A DNA stretch of 12,346 nt from Planctomycetaceae bacterium (GCA_007695205.1 REEF01000489.1:1-12346); one strand, 5' to 3'. Shown: positions 5,252-12,346, counted from the first letter of the stretch. The notes: generated by a model not told the origin, from the sequence alone. Program-made: numbers and translations.

Positions 5252-8200
5252 CTATGGTCGCCACGGCTGGGCGTCCGGGCCGAGTGCTCGATCGTAGATG
5301 CGGATATCGGCGACCGCACCGCTCAGGTAGGCCACGCCGTCGCGCAGCCCGATGGCGATGGTGTCTCCGCCGGGATGAATTCGTCCCGGCCGCTGGATGT
5401 TGTGGGCCACTTGTTCGCCGTTTAAGAAGAACGCGATCTCACCTGTCTCGCCGTCGTAGGTCCCGGCCACATGGACCCACCTATCGGCCTCGACAGCACC
5501 GCTTGGCGTCCGCGCGCTGCGCCAACTGCCGTCTTCGGTACGGACGTCGAAGCTGAGCGTATACGGAGGTTGGTTTTCACGCACCATCAGACGGTAATGC
5601 TGAGGCGACTCGACGATGCCGCTGTTTCCATGAGTGTAATGTTGCGATTCGTCCAGTCGGACCCATGCGGCGATCGTGACCGCGTCCCGCACCAGTCCGC
5701 GGGGCTCGAGCGTCGCTCGAGCGACCGTCTTGGGCTCGTCCCCACCGCAAGACAACGCCCGGCGATCGCCATACTCCGTGAACCGGGCATTGGCCAGGCG
5801 ACTGTCTGCTCCGTGCCCCGACCGATCGGTGGCAACCAGCGCCCCATCTTCCAGGCCCTCGAAATCCCAGTGCGCGATCAGATGTGCTGCGGCTTGTTCT
5901 GCATCGTTGACCACAAAGCGTCTCTCGAAATGATGCATCCGGCTGGCCTCGTCCGGCGTCAAACGCGGCAGGATCTCGATCGCGACCGGTTCGAGCGTCA
6001 CCGTATCTTGCGGCCCCCAATCGGCCGCTTCGGGATCATGGATCCAGGCCGTGGTGGTCTGGATGGGATAATTGCAAACGCAGTGCTCGGTGTACTGGGG
6101 TATGCTAAGGATACCTGAGGCCGCGACCAAGCTGTTGCTGCATCCGGAGCGGATGTTGCGAAGAAAGCTCTGCTCGCCGGTTTCCAGGTCGGCATAACTG
6201 ATGGTTCGATCTCTTTGGAAGGTCAGGAACTGGTTGGCCACGGCATAGTTGCAGCCACCTCGTTGAAAGAAACCGCTGCCCGTTTGCTCGCCGCTGGCGA
6301 TGTCGAACAGACGGGCTCGCTGGTCGATCATGCGATCGCCCAGGATGACCACCGGCTGGACAAGGGCCAACGATTTTTCCCACACCGGATGACCATGGTC
6401 GCCGTCCAGCAAGGCCGTGCTACCGGCGCGTCCAACCAGCAGCCTGCCCGATGCCTGGACATAGCCGAGCCAATCGTCCGTACCGCGTACGGTAGTCCAG
6501 CCCGAAGCACCGTGCTGGCGATAGGCGGCCGTGTACTGGTACGACCAGAGTTGCTGACCGCTGGCTTCGTCCAACGCGATGACCAGTGACGAGCATTCGT
6601 TCAAATCACCGCCGCGCCGCTGCCAACGATCGATGGCCAAGGGCGACATCGAATCGGTGGCGAAAACCTTGCCGTCGCCGATCGCTAACGCCTTGATGTT
6701 GAAACGCTGGTCGGACTGCCGGCTCCAGCGGTGCTTGCCGGTCTTCCGGTCCAGACAGATCAGCACTTCGGCATCCCACAGTCCCTGTTCGATCGCTCGC
6801 ACGCCTTCGAACACGGAAGCAGCGATCAGGATCGAATCATCGGATACCACGATCCCCGACGCTCTGGTGGGTTCGTTCTCGCCCGTTGCATACTGCATCC
6901 GCCGCAAGACATCGCCCGTGTCCGGATCAAACACCACGCACAGGCCATTTCCCGCCGCGTAAACTCCATCGCAAAGAACCACATGACGTGTGATGAAGCC
7001 GGCATCATCGCCCTCGCCACGCGTCCGCCAGAGCACACGACCCGTGTAGGCGTCGTAGGCGAACAGCGTCTGGGTATGCTGTTGCAAGGCGACGACCCGG
7101 CCCTCGACCACCTGAGGCTTGACTCCGATCCCATAGTCTTTGTGCTTGATGAACCCATAGCCGGGACCGTCACCAAACCACAGGGGCGTTAAGGGGGGCC
7201 GCACGGCCGTGTCCTGCGAAAAGAAGCTTCTGGCGGCATCGGCCGTCTCATGCGTCCAGTCCGCCGCGCCCTCGGGACCGCCGAGCCGTAACAGGGTGAC
7301 ACCTCGATCATCTACGGCGATCTCCGCGCCGGATAACTCGGCCGTGTTGGCCAGTTCGGCAAACCGCGTGGTTTGCGCCTCGGTGCCGGTGAAACGCAGC
7401 CTGCCGCCAAAAGGCCGAACCGCATCCCAAGCTCGCCGCAATTGGGCCGCGGTGGGCGGTTCCAGGACATCGCCCCGCCACCACAGCAGGGAAGCGATGT
7501 AGTGGGGAAGATGGAATGCTAACGGGTCACCAGCGAAACGTTCCACGCGACTGCCGTACGTTCCCGTAGCGGCAAGGCGCCGACGCTCGCTGTCGTGCAT
7601 GTCGTCATCGGCAGAAACCACGATCATCCGCAGATCGGTCTTTTGAACCAGGTGTTCCGTCTCCGCAGGACTCAGTCCGCCGAGCGCGATGAAGAAACCG
7701 TCGTTCGGAAAGTCCACGGCCTGCAGCGATTCCGAAGCCGAAGGGCTCACGGTGGCGATGTCGGCTTTCGTCGCTTGGATTTCGCCATGGGTACCTTCTT
7801 CGCCAAAGCACAGCAGCATGCCGTCTTCCAGAACGGCAAACAGACGGCCCTCAGCCGGGATCACGGACGTTGGACGCGAGGCAACCTCGTGCTTCCAAGC
7901 CACCTGGACGGCCGGGGTGTCGTGGGTCAGCTTCAGCGCCACGATGCTGTCGCCAGCACGGCCGTAGAAAGTGTCGCCCGCCCTGGCAAACAGACGTGTG
8001 TGGCCGCCCAGTCCGGTAGGAACTCGCATCGTCATTTGGGCATCCCAGCGCAGCACGCTGGATACCGGCTGCAGAGGACTGGTTCCGTGCTCGGAAACGC
8101 CACTCCGGTCCAAGTCGTGAGCCAAAAAGACGCCATCCACAAAACTGTACGCCATGGCGCCATCGATGATGGAATCGGCATCGGCGCCGGCGAAGAACTT

Positions 8201-9199
8201 GTAGGGCGCTCGAGGTGATTCGGTCAGGTCCCGGCGGGTTTCCACGGCTTGAGGATCAGCCGTCCCGGCCGTTTGAAAGGTATTGCCCACCTCGCGAAAA
8301 TCCGCCAGCGAAAGCACGCCGGTCTGGCCGACCAGCAGGTAGTCGCCTCCGACAACAACACGCCAGTCGCCGCTGCGGTAGCCCATGACATAGTGGAACA
8401 GAGATCCGTCCGAACGATTCAACCCCAGTGGCAGCGAACGACCGGATGGCACGATCAACCGGTCCTCCGTCGCCAGTAAATAGCCCTGCGGAGAAATGCC
8501 CGAGTCATGGCGGACATCGTGATCGATGCGGACGCCCTTGATATGGCCCAAGCTGGCGTTCATCCAGTGCGGCGTTCCCGTGCGGATATCCAGTGCCCAA
8601 ACGAAAACGCCCATCGTGGGCCAGACCCCGCTAGCAAAGTAAACCGTCTGGTCCTTCACCACCGCACCACCTCGGACGGGCCAATGCGAGATCAATCGGT
8701 TGTTGCCCAGCAGTCGAGCGTCGGGAGCGTCGGGCAGATACGCTCGATGTTCCCACAGCAGATCGCCGCTCTTCAGATCCAAGCACCGAAAACGGCCATC
8801 GTCCGCACCGAACAGCACGCGCCCCTCGTGCAAGACGGGAGCGAGCCTGACCGGCCCTTCGGCGTAGAAACGCCATCGTTCCTCGCCCGTTTCGACCGCG
8901 TACGCTCGGACACTTCCGTCGGCAGGGCTGGCCACCACCAGCACGCCGTCAGCACAAACGGGTTCGTACGAACTGTCAAACTGCTTGCGAGCTTCGTTCG
9001 GAAAAGCTACCTCGTAACCGGGCAACTGGCGCTGCCAGTGAAGTTCCAGCACGGCAGGCAACCCCTGCGGCGAGAACCCCGATCGGCGGGCATCGTAACG
9101 ATACATGGGCCAACCGTCTTCGCTCGGAGCAGCATTCGGCGGGCAGATGATCAAGGTGGCCATCACCGCACCGAAAACCACCGCAGTTCGCATCGACAT
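5252..9199 (-). CDS. Giant secreted beta-propeller (PQQ-like) protein with degenerate Rossmann domain and C-terminal LamG domain
   Basis: This 1315-residue protein has a signal peptide (about 1-24, cut near NAA). The first PQQ-like/BamB-type propeller (about 28-470) contains repeated strands such as V-R-A-Y-A-V-E-T-G-E-E-R-W and F-R-C-L-D-L-K-S-G-D-L-L-W. The middle domain (about 490-645) has the order of a class I methyltransferase fold but without an intact SAM-binding loop. A D-W-T-H segment (647-650) leads into a second propeller (about 670-1060) with D-A-Y-T-G-R-V-L-W and L-D-R-K-T-G-K-H-R-W strands. Cysteines C1020, C1040 and C1042 lie near its end. The C-terminal LamG/concanavalin-like jelly-roll (about 1107-1310) includes WDFEG, AAWV and WVHVAGTYDG. 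Quinoprotein-dehydrogenase activity is not implied; propellers of this sort are often scaffolds. GGAGGAG eight bases upstream supports the start. It is divergent from glpQ. Molecular function unknown. Confidence 0.9.
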   Translation of the reverse strand: MSMRTAVVFGAVMATLIICPPNAAPSEDGWPMYRYDARRSGFSPQGLPAVLELHWQRQLPGYEVAFPNEARKQFDSSYEPVCADGVLVVASPADGSVRAYAVETGEERWRFYAEGPVRLAPVLHEGRVLFGADDGRFRCLDLKSGDLLWEHRAYLPDAPDARLLGNNRLISHWPVRGGAVVKDQTVYFASGVWPTMGVFVWALDIRTGTPHWMNASLGHIKGVRIDHDVRHDSGISPQGYLLATEDRLIVPSGRSLPLGLNRSDGSLFHYVMGYRSGDWRVVVGGDYLLVGQTGVLSLADFREVGNTFQTAGTADPQAVETRRDLTESPRAPYKFFAGADADSIIDGAMAYSFVDGVFLAHDLDRSGVSEHGTSPLQPVSSVLRWDAQMTMRVPTGLGGHTRLFARAGDTFYGRAGDSIVALKLTHDTPAVQVAWKHEVASRPTSVIPAEGRLFAVLEDGMLLCFGEEGTHGEIQATKADIATVSPSASESLQAVDFPNDGFFIALGGLSPAETEHLVQKTDLRMIVVSADDDMHDSERRRLAATGTYGSRVERFAGDPLAFHLPHYIASLLWWRGDVLEPPTAAQLRRAWDAVRPFGGRLRFTGTEAQTTRFAELANTAELSGAEIAVDDRGVTLLRLGGPEGAADWTHETADAARSFFSQDTAVRPPLTPLWFGDGPGYGFIKHKDYGIGVKPQVVEGRVVALQQHTQTLFAYDAYTGRVLWRTRGEGDDAGFITRHVVLCDGVYAAGNGLCVVFDPDTGDVLRRMQYATGENEPTRASGIVVSDDSILIAASVFEGVRAIEQGLWDAEVLICLDRKTGKHRWSRQSDQRFNIKALAIGDGKVFATDSMSPLAIDRWQRRGGDLNECSSLVIALDEASGQQLWSYQYTAAYRQHGASGWTTVRGTDDWLGYVQASGRLLVGRAGSTALLDGDHGHPVWEKSLALVQPVVILGDRMIDQRARLFDIASGEQTGSGFFQRGGCNYAVANQFLTFQRDRTISYADLETGEQSFLRNIRSGCSNSLVAASGILSIPQYTEHCVCNYPIQTTTAWIHDPEAADWGPQDTVTLEPVAIEILPRLTPDEASRMHHFERRFVVNDAEQAAAHLIAHWDFEGLEDGALVATDRSGHGADSRLANARFTEYGDRRALSCGGDEPKTVARATLEPRGLVRDAVTIAAWVRLDESQHYTHGNSGIVESPQHYRLMVRENQPPYTLSFDVRTEDGSWRSARTPSGAVEADRWVHVAGTYDGETGEIAFFLNGEQVAHNIQRPGRIHPGGDTIAIGLRDGVAYLSGAVADIRIYDRALGPDAQPWRP

Positions 9200-9247
9200 C
9201 GTTTCTTCTCCTCCGGTTGAATTGTCGGGCCATTCCAGCTACGAACG

Positions 9248-9256
9248 AGTATACCA
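9248..9256 (-). promoter_or_regulatory. Extended -10 promoter of the propeller gene
   Basis: On the minus strand TGGTATACT forms an extended -10 (TG-N-TATACT, 5 of 6 to TATAAT). No good -35 lies at the right distance, which is tolerated with an extended -10. The predicted start of transcription is near 9241, giving a leader of about 42 bases. A comparable plus-strand promoter for glpQ was not found with confidence in the 140-base gap. Confidence 0.4.
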
Positions 9257-9339
9257 AATGAAACGGGGCGTGATCCAAGCCGTCCCGTGTGCTAACATAG
9301 ATCCATCGAAACTGTGCCTTTTGTGATCGGAGCCCTGAC

Positions 9340-10416
9340 ATGAATCGTCCTTACCCCGTCCCCTTCACGTCCGCCATGCAGATCGGTCGATTGTTCGCCG
9401 CCATCGGCATGGTCGCCTTGCTGCTGGTATCCAGTACCGATCCGATGGACGCCGCCGAGCCAGCGAGTGCCCGTAAGGCGATCATCGCACACCGCGGCGC
9501 TTCAGGGTACCTGCCGGAACATACGCTGGAGGCGTACTCGATGGCTTATGGCCAAGGCGCGGATTACCTCGAACCGGATCTGGTCCTGACGCGGGACGGC
9601 GAGTTGATCGCCTTGCATGACCGAACGTTAAACGCGACCACGAACGTTGCCCAGGTCTTCCCCGATCGCGCGCGGCAGAACGGACAACACTATGCCATCG
9701 ACTTCACCTTGGCCGAAATCAAGACGTTGGAGGTTCGCGAGCGTGTCGATCAGAAAACGGGGATCGTGGCGTCGGCCGAGCGGTTTCCGAACAAGCACGT
9801 CGAGCTGAAGTTCCGTATTCCCACGCTGGCCGAGTTGATTGAATTGGTCCAAGGCCTGAATCATTCGACCGGCCGAAACGTCGGGATCTACCCGGAAATC
9901 AAAGCGTACAACTGGCACCTCGCGGAAGGCCACGACTTCGCGCAAATCCTGTTGGACCAGTTGACTCGATACGGCTATCGCGATCCATCCGATGCCGTCA
10001 TCATCCAGTGTTTCGAGCCCGAAGGATTGCTGCGCTTGCGCCAGTTGGGTTGCCGGCTGCGGTTGGTCCAATTGATCGGCGGTCGGCCAGACAGTCCGAT
10101 GGTCACTCCGGAAGGCCTAGACAAAATCGCCGATTACGCGGACGGTATCGGTCCCAGCATCAGCCTGATCCTCGACTCGAAGGGCAACGCCATCAACGAC
10201 AACGCCCTGGTCACCGGTGCTCATGCACGAGGCCTGGTGGTCCATCCGTGGACCTTGCGAGCCGATCGCTTGCCAGGCTTTGCCGATGGCTTTGACGCCC
10301 TGGTCCAACGGATATTGTATGATATCGGCGCCGATGGCGCGTTCACGGACCATCCGGATCGCATGGCAGCCGCGATGGCGGATCACGCTCGATCGAAGAA
10401 ACGCTCGGCAGATTAA
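9340..10416 (+). CDS. glpQ: Periplasmic glycerophosphodiester phosphodiesterase GlpQ
   Basis: This 358-residue enzyme hydrolyses glycerophosphodiesters to glycerol-3-phosphate and an alcohol, usually in the periplasm and with calcium. A signal peptide covers about residues 1-39. The catalytic core is clear: H51-R52-G-A-S-G-Y-L-P-E60-H-T, then E78 and D80 (YLEPDLV), H93 (LHD), and E186 and K188 (YPEIK). Long stretches match the E. coli GlpQ type: FPDRAR, YAIDFTL-EIK, FVQGLNHSTGRN-like, IQCFEPE, LRLVQLI, ADGIGP, VVHPWTLR and a final D-G-A-F-T-D-H-P-D-R. This distinguishes it from the shorter cytoplasmic UgpQ type. GGAG seven bases before the ATG supports the start. No glpT/ugp transporter is adjacent. 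It is transcribed away from the propeller gene and is followed after 12 bases by a palindromic repeat. Confidence 0.95.
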   Translation: MNRPYPVPFTSAMQIGRLFAAIGMVALLLVSSTDPMDAAEPASARKAIIAHRGASGYLPEHTLEAYSMAYGQGADYLEPDLVLTRDGELIALHDRTLNATTNVAQVFPDRARQNGQHYAIDFTLAEIKTLEVRERVDQKTGIVASAERFPNKHVELKFRIPTLAELIELVQGLNHSTGRNVGIYPEIKAYNWHLAEGHDFAQILLDQLTRYGYRDPSDAVIIQCFEPEGLLRLRQLGCRLRLVQLIGGRPDSPMVTPEGLDKIADYADGIGPSISLILDSKGNAINDNALVTGAHARGLVVHPWTLRADRLPGFADGFDALVQRILYDIGADGAFTDHPDRMAAAMADHARSKKRSAD

Positions 10417-10428
10417 CTCGAACGAATC

Positions 10429-10487
10429 GTAGCAGGCACACTCCGTGTGCCGCGTGCAGTTAACGGCACACGGAGTGTGCCTACTAC
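10429..10487. repeat. REP-like palindromic element, two-hairpin copy
   Basis: This is the same family as 5143-5231 but inverted and shorter. It starts GTAGCAGGCACACTCC, ends GGAGTGTGCCTACTAC, and holds hairpins GGCACACTCCGTGTGCC (10435-10451) and GGCACACGGAGTGTGCC (10465-10481). The following bases TTTGGAAT (10488-10495) are the complement of the ATTCCAAA flank of the other copy, so the orientation can be assigned. It starts 12 bases after the glpQ stop, and the two outer arms can also pair with each other as one long stem. Confidence 0.8.
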
Positions 10488-10529
10488 TTTGGAATGGAAC
10501 AACTTATCCCCATGGTTGCATCAAGAGTA

Positions 10530-10550
10530 GGGCGGATTGGCAATCCGTCC
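10530..10550. repeat. Second palindromic repeat type (GGCGGATTG)
   Basis: GGGCGGATTG (10530-10539) and CAATCCGTCC (10541-10550) form an inverted repeat matching at 9 of 10 positions around one central base. The sequence differs from the neighbouring GGCACAC-type element and looks like a separate family of intergenic palindrome. It lies in the region before the cysteine hydrolase gene. Confidence 0.55.
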
Positions 10551-10592
10551 GTGACATACCAATGCGAAACTGAAAGAGTGAACGGTGGATGG

Positions 10593-11414
10593 ATGGGAGT
10601 GAAGAACGAGAGTCGGAGGCTGTTTCTTCGCCAAGCGGCGGTCGGCAGTTTGACGGGGGCGGTGTTGGCGAAGACGCTGCTGGGAACCGCAGAGGCGGCC
10701 GAGACGGCGACGTGCGGAGCATCGAAGGCCGCGGCGCGCCGACTTCTGCGTTGTCCGGCCAACTACTACCAGCAATTCGACGCGGATGACGAGCTTGACG
10801 TTCCGGCCGAAGGTTACGGCGGCTGGCAGCGAGCCGAGATCGAATTGGACCTGGACCACACGGCGCTGGTTTCCATGCATGCTTGGGAGACCGGTACTCG
10901 GGAACAGTTTCCGGGCTGGTATCGCGCGGTGGAGTACATCCCCCGCGCTCAGGAGATCTGTCGGACGGTCTATCCCCGGTTGTTGACGGCCGCCCGCAAC
11001 GCGGAAGCCACATTGTTTCACGTGGTCGGCGGAGGGAATTACTACCAATCGCTGCCGGGCTACCGGCGGGCTGTGACGTTGGCGGGACCGCCCCCACCGG
11101 CACCGGAGACGGTGCCGGCCGATGCGAGCTTGAGGAAGCTGCGGGAATTCCGTGCTCAGCGAGTCTTTGTCGGCCCGCACAACGCTGCCGACGTGCAACG
11201 TGGCTTCGCCCAACTGGACTTTCCACCGCAAGCACGACCACTGGGGGACGAGGGCGTGGCGGAAAACGGACACCAGCTCCTGGCGCTCTGCAAGCACCAC
11301 GGCATCAACCACCTGGTGTACTTCGGGTTCGCCATCAACTGGTGCCTGCTCATGTCGCCCGGTGGGATGCTCGAGATGAGTCAGCACGGCACTCGCTTCG
11401 CCGCCGAGTTCTGA
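10593..11414 (+). CDS. Tat-exported isochorismatase-like cysteine hydrolase, apparently C-terminally truncated
   Basis: The product has 273 residues from the ATG at 10593. A twin-arginine signal is seen at S7-R-R-L-F-L-R13, followed by a hydrophobic stretch ending in AEAAE. The mature part carries an isochorismatase-like core: a first strand ALVSMHAW (about 91-98), a second strand ATLFHVVGGG, a helix-strand VAENGHQLLALCKHHGINHL, and the nucleophile elbow FAINWC251LL. The cysteine is where the family's catalytic Cys sits. The family's usual Asp at the end of strand 1 is His96 here, and the expected Lys is not evident. The protein stops 22 residues after the Cys, where related folds continue with another strand and helices. 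The frame extends upstream to 10494 through a palindrome, but only the 10593 start gives a compact Tat signal. The TGA stop overlaps the ribosome site of the next gene, so the two are probably co-transcribed. Confidence 0.65.
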   Translation: MGVKNESRRLFLRQAAVGSLTGAVLAKTLLGTAEAAETATCGASKAAARRLLRCPANYYQQFDADDELDVPAEGYGGWQRAEIELDLDHTALVSMHAWETGTREQFPGWYRAVEYIPRAQEICRTVYPRLLTAARNAEATLFHVVGGGNYYQSLPGYRRAVTLAGPPPPAPETVPADASLRKLREFRAQRVFVGPHNAADVQRGFAQLDFPPQARPLGDEGVAENGHQLLALCKHHGINHLVYFGFAINWCLLMSPGGMLEMSQHGTRFAAEF

Positions 11415-11418
11415 GGAG
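11413..11418 (+). promoter_or_regulatory. Ribosome binding site embedded in the hydrolase stop codon
   Basis: GAGGAG at 11413-11418 overlaps the TGA stop (11412-11414) of the hydrolase gene and lies eight bases before the ATG at 11427. Translation ending at the hydrolase stop could feed directly into the lyase gene. Confidence 0.6.
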
Positions 11419-11426
11419 CCGGACAT

Positions 11427-12346
11427 ATGAACCACCGTACGCTCGCGACGATCGTCATCTTGTTGCTCACCCTGTGCCCGAGTCGGGAAGTGCTGGGCGA
11501 TCGGAAGGCCTCCAGTCTGTTCATGACGCGGGCGCTTCGCGAACGGGTGCTGGCGAATGTCCATCAGGACGAACACGCGGCGCGTTTGCGAGATCAGGTC
11601 ATCCGGCGGGCGCGACCCTGGATGGAACTGTCCGACGATCAGATCTGGGGATTGATGTTCGGGCCGGGGATTACCCGGTCCTGGATGGTCTGGTCCGACG
11701 GCCACTGCCCGGCGTGCGGGGAGAGTGTGCCCATGTACAACTGGCGGATGGACGCGATGAGCCGGCCGTGGAAGACTTGGTGCCCGCATTGCGAGGCAGA
11801 GTTTCCGACCAATGACTTCGCGGCCTTCTACCGTTCGGGACTCGATCCGCGCGGCATCTTCGACCCCGCCTTGGCCGACCGCTCGCTGCTGTTCAACGCC
11901 GCGCATCCCGACCCGAACGACCCGCTGCATCAGTTCGGCGTGGACGACGGCGAGGGCTTCGTCCAGGACGGTAAGCGGTGGCGGTTCATCGGTGCGTACT
12001 TGATCTACGGCCAATGGAAACAAGCGGTGCTCGGCGGGATCCATGCGTTGAGCGAAGCGTATGTCTTGACGGGCGACAGCGCCTACGCTCGCCGGGCCGG
12101 GATCTTGCTGGATCGGGTGGCGGATGTGTACCCAAGCTTCGATTTTTCGCAGCAGGCGGTGATCTACGAGCAGCGTTTGGGCAGTGCGGGATACGTTTCC
12201 GTGTGGCACGACGCATGCGAGGAAACGCGGGAACTGGCGCAGGCCTACGACCTGGTGTTCGACGCGATCGCCGAAGACGCCCCGTTGGTCGCGCTGTTGC
12301 GGGCGCAGGCCGCTCGGCATGGTCTGGAGAACCGCAAGCAGTCTTT
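11427..12346 (+). CDS. Secreted heparinase II/III- or alginate-lyase-like protein (3' end outside window)
   Basis: The frame runs open from the ATG at 11427 to the right edge (306 codons), so the protein is partial. Residues 1-24 form a signal peptide ending near VLG. A short helical part is followed by a four-cysteine zinc-ribbon-like insert: C94-P-A-C97 and C119-P-H-C122, separated by a strand with M-Y-N-W. Then come FDP, DRSLLFN, HPDPNDPLH and a helical region from about 185 (RWRFIGAYLIYGQWKQ, LSEAYVLTGD, YARRAGILLDRVADVYP) typical of the alpha/alpha toroid of heparinase II/III and alginate-lyase-type proteins. W260-H261-D and the C-E-E-T-R-E-L helix follow. Such enzymes cleave acidic polysaccharides by beta-elimination, but neither the substrate nor the C-terminal beta-sheet domain can be seen here. 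A ribosome site overlaps the preceding stop codon. Confidence 0.75.
   Translation, partial: MNHRTLATIVILLLTLCPSREVLGDRKASSLFMTRALRERVLANVHQDEHAARLRDQVIRRARPWMELSDDQIWGLMFGPGITRSWMVWSDGHCPACGESVPMYNWRMDAMSRPWKTWCPHCEAEFPTNDFAAFYRSGLDPRGIFDPALADRSLLFNAAHPDPNDPLHQFGVDDGEGFVQDGKRWRFIGAYLIYGQWKQAVLGGIHALSEAYVLTGDSAYARRAGILLDRVADVYPSFDFSQQAVIYEQRLGSAGYVSVWHDACEETRELAQAYDLVFDAIAEDAPLVALLRAQAARHGLENRKQS

Noticed and set aside
5104..5319. Small minus-strand frame through the palindromic repeat
   Set aside because: The peptide repeats HTECA-type strings that come from the palindromes themselves; it overlaps the end of the propeller gene and has no convincing ribosome site.
5252..9199. True PQQ-dependent dehydrogenase
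   Set aside because: No catalytic or PQQ-ligand pattern of alcohol/glucose dehydrogenases was found, and the propellers are interrupted by a Rossmann-like domain and followed by LamG.
11370..11460. Frameshift as the cause of the short cysteine hydrolase
   Set aside because: Reading the other two forward frames beyond the stop gives no continuation of the isochorismatase-like fold, so a simple single-base frameshift does not restore the protein.
10521..12320. Long minus-strand open frame of about 600 codons opposite the hydrolase and lyase genes
   Set aside because: Its translation is rich in Arg, Pro, His and Gln with no recognisable fold, and it lies antisense to two genes with clear signal peptides and family motifs.
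1..12346. tRNA, rRNA, transposase or integrase genes, phage or toxin-antitoxin modules
   Set aside because: Nothing in the window supports any of these; all long coding regions are accounted for by the genes listed.

Overview
The window looks like the chromosome of a planctomycete, probably of the Pirellulales type. This is inferred from the gene content (many secreted sulfatases, a giant beta-propeller/LamG protein, a heparinase/alginate-lyase-type protein with a zinc-ribbon-like insert) and from the style of the intergenic palindromes; no rRNA or other marker gene is present to prove it. Base composition is moderately GC-rich and looks even throughout.

Layout from left to right. (1) Positions 1-134 hold the 3' end of a plus-strand gene, tentatively a 2-hydroxyacyl-CoA dehydratase-family protein. 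(2) Positions 303-488 hold a small minus-strand hemP-like gene. Upstream of it lie a recognisable -35/-10 promoter and a strong Fur-box-like dyad, so this is a likely iron-regulated haem-uptake unit. (3) A long hairpin (661-735) separates hemP from a minus-strand operon of three secreted type I sulfatases (747-4909, transcribed right to left). The genes are joined by a 4-base start/stop overlap and a 12-base gap. (4) A divergent pair follows: a 1315-residue propeller/degenerate Rossmann/propeller/LamG protein on the minus strand (5252-9199) and a GlpQ-type periplasmic glycerophosphodiester phosphodiesterase on the plus strand (9340-10416). Each of these two genes has a copy of the same palindromic repeat just after its stop codon, in the same orientation relative to transcription, so the pair is bracketed by inverted repeat copies at 5143-5231 and 10429-10487. 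(5) After a second, different palindrome come two plus-strand genes in a likely operon: a Tat-exported isochorismatase-like cysteine hydrolase that appears to lack its C-terminus (10593-11414), and a secreted heparinase II/III or alginate-lyase-like protein that runs off the right edge (11427-12346).

Functionally, the sulfatases could remove sulfate esters from extracellular glycans and the lyase-like enzyme could cleave acidic polysaccharide. GlpQ would release glycerol-3-phosphate from phosphodiesters in the periplasm. All of these, and the giant propeller protein, carry export signals, so most of the window concerns the periplasm or cell surface. No transporter, glycan-binding SusCD pair, sulfatase-maturing enzyme or dedicated regulator lies in the window, so a single dedicated utilisation locus is not demonstrated. 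The most unusual items are the methyltransferase-like but degenerate domain inside the propeller protein, the 3'-end placement of the repeat family, and the clear Fur-type control region of hemP.
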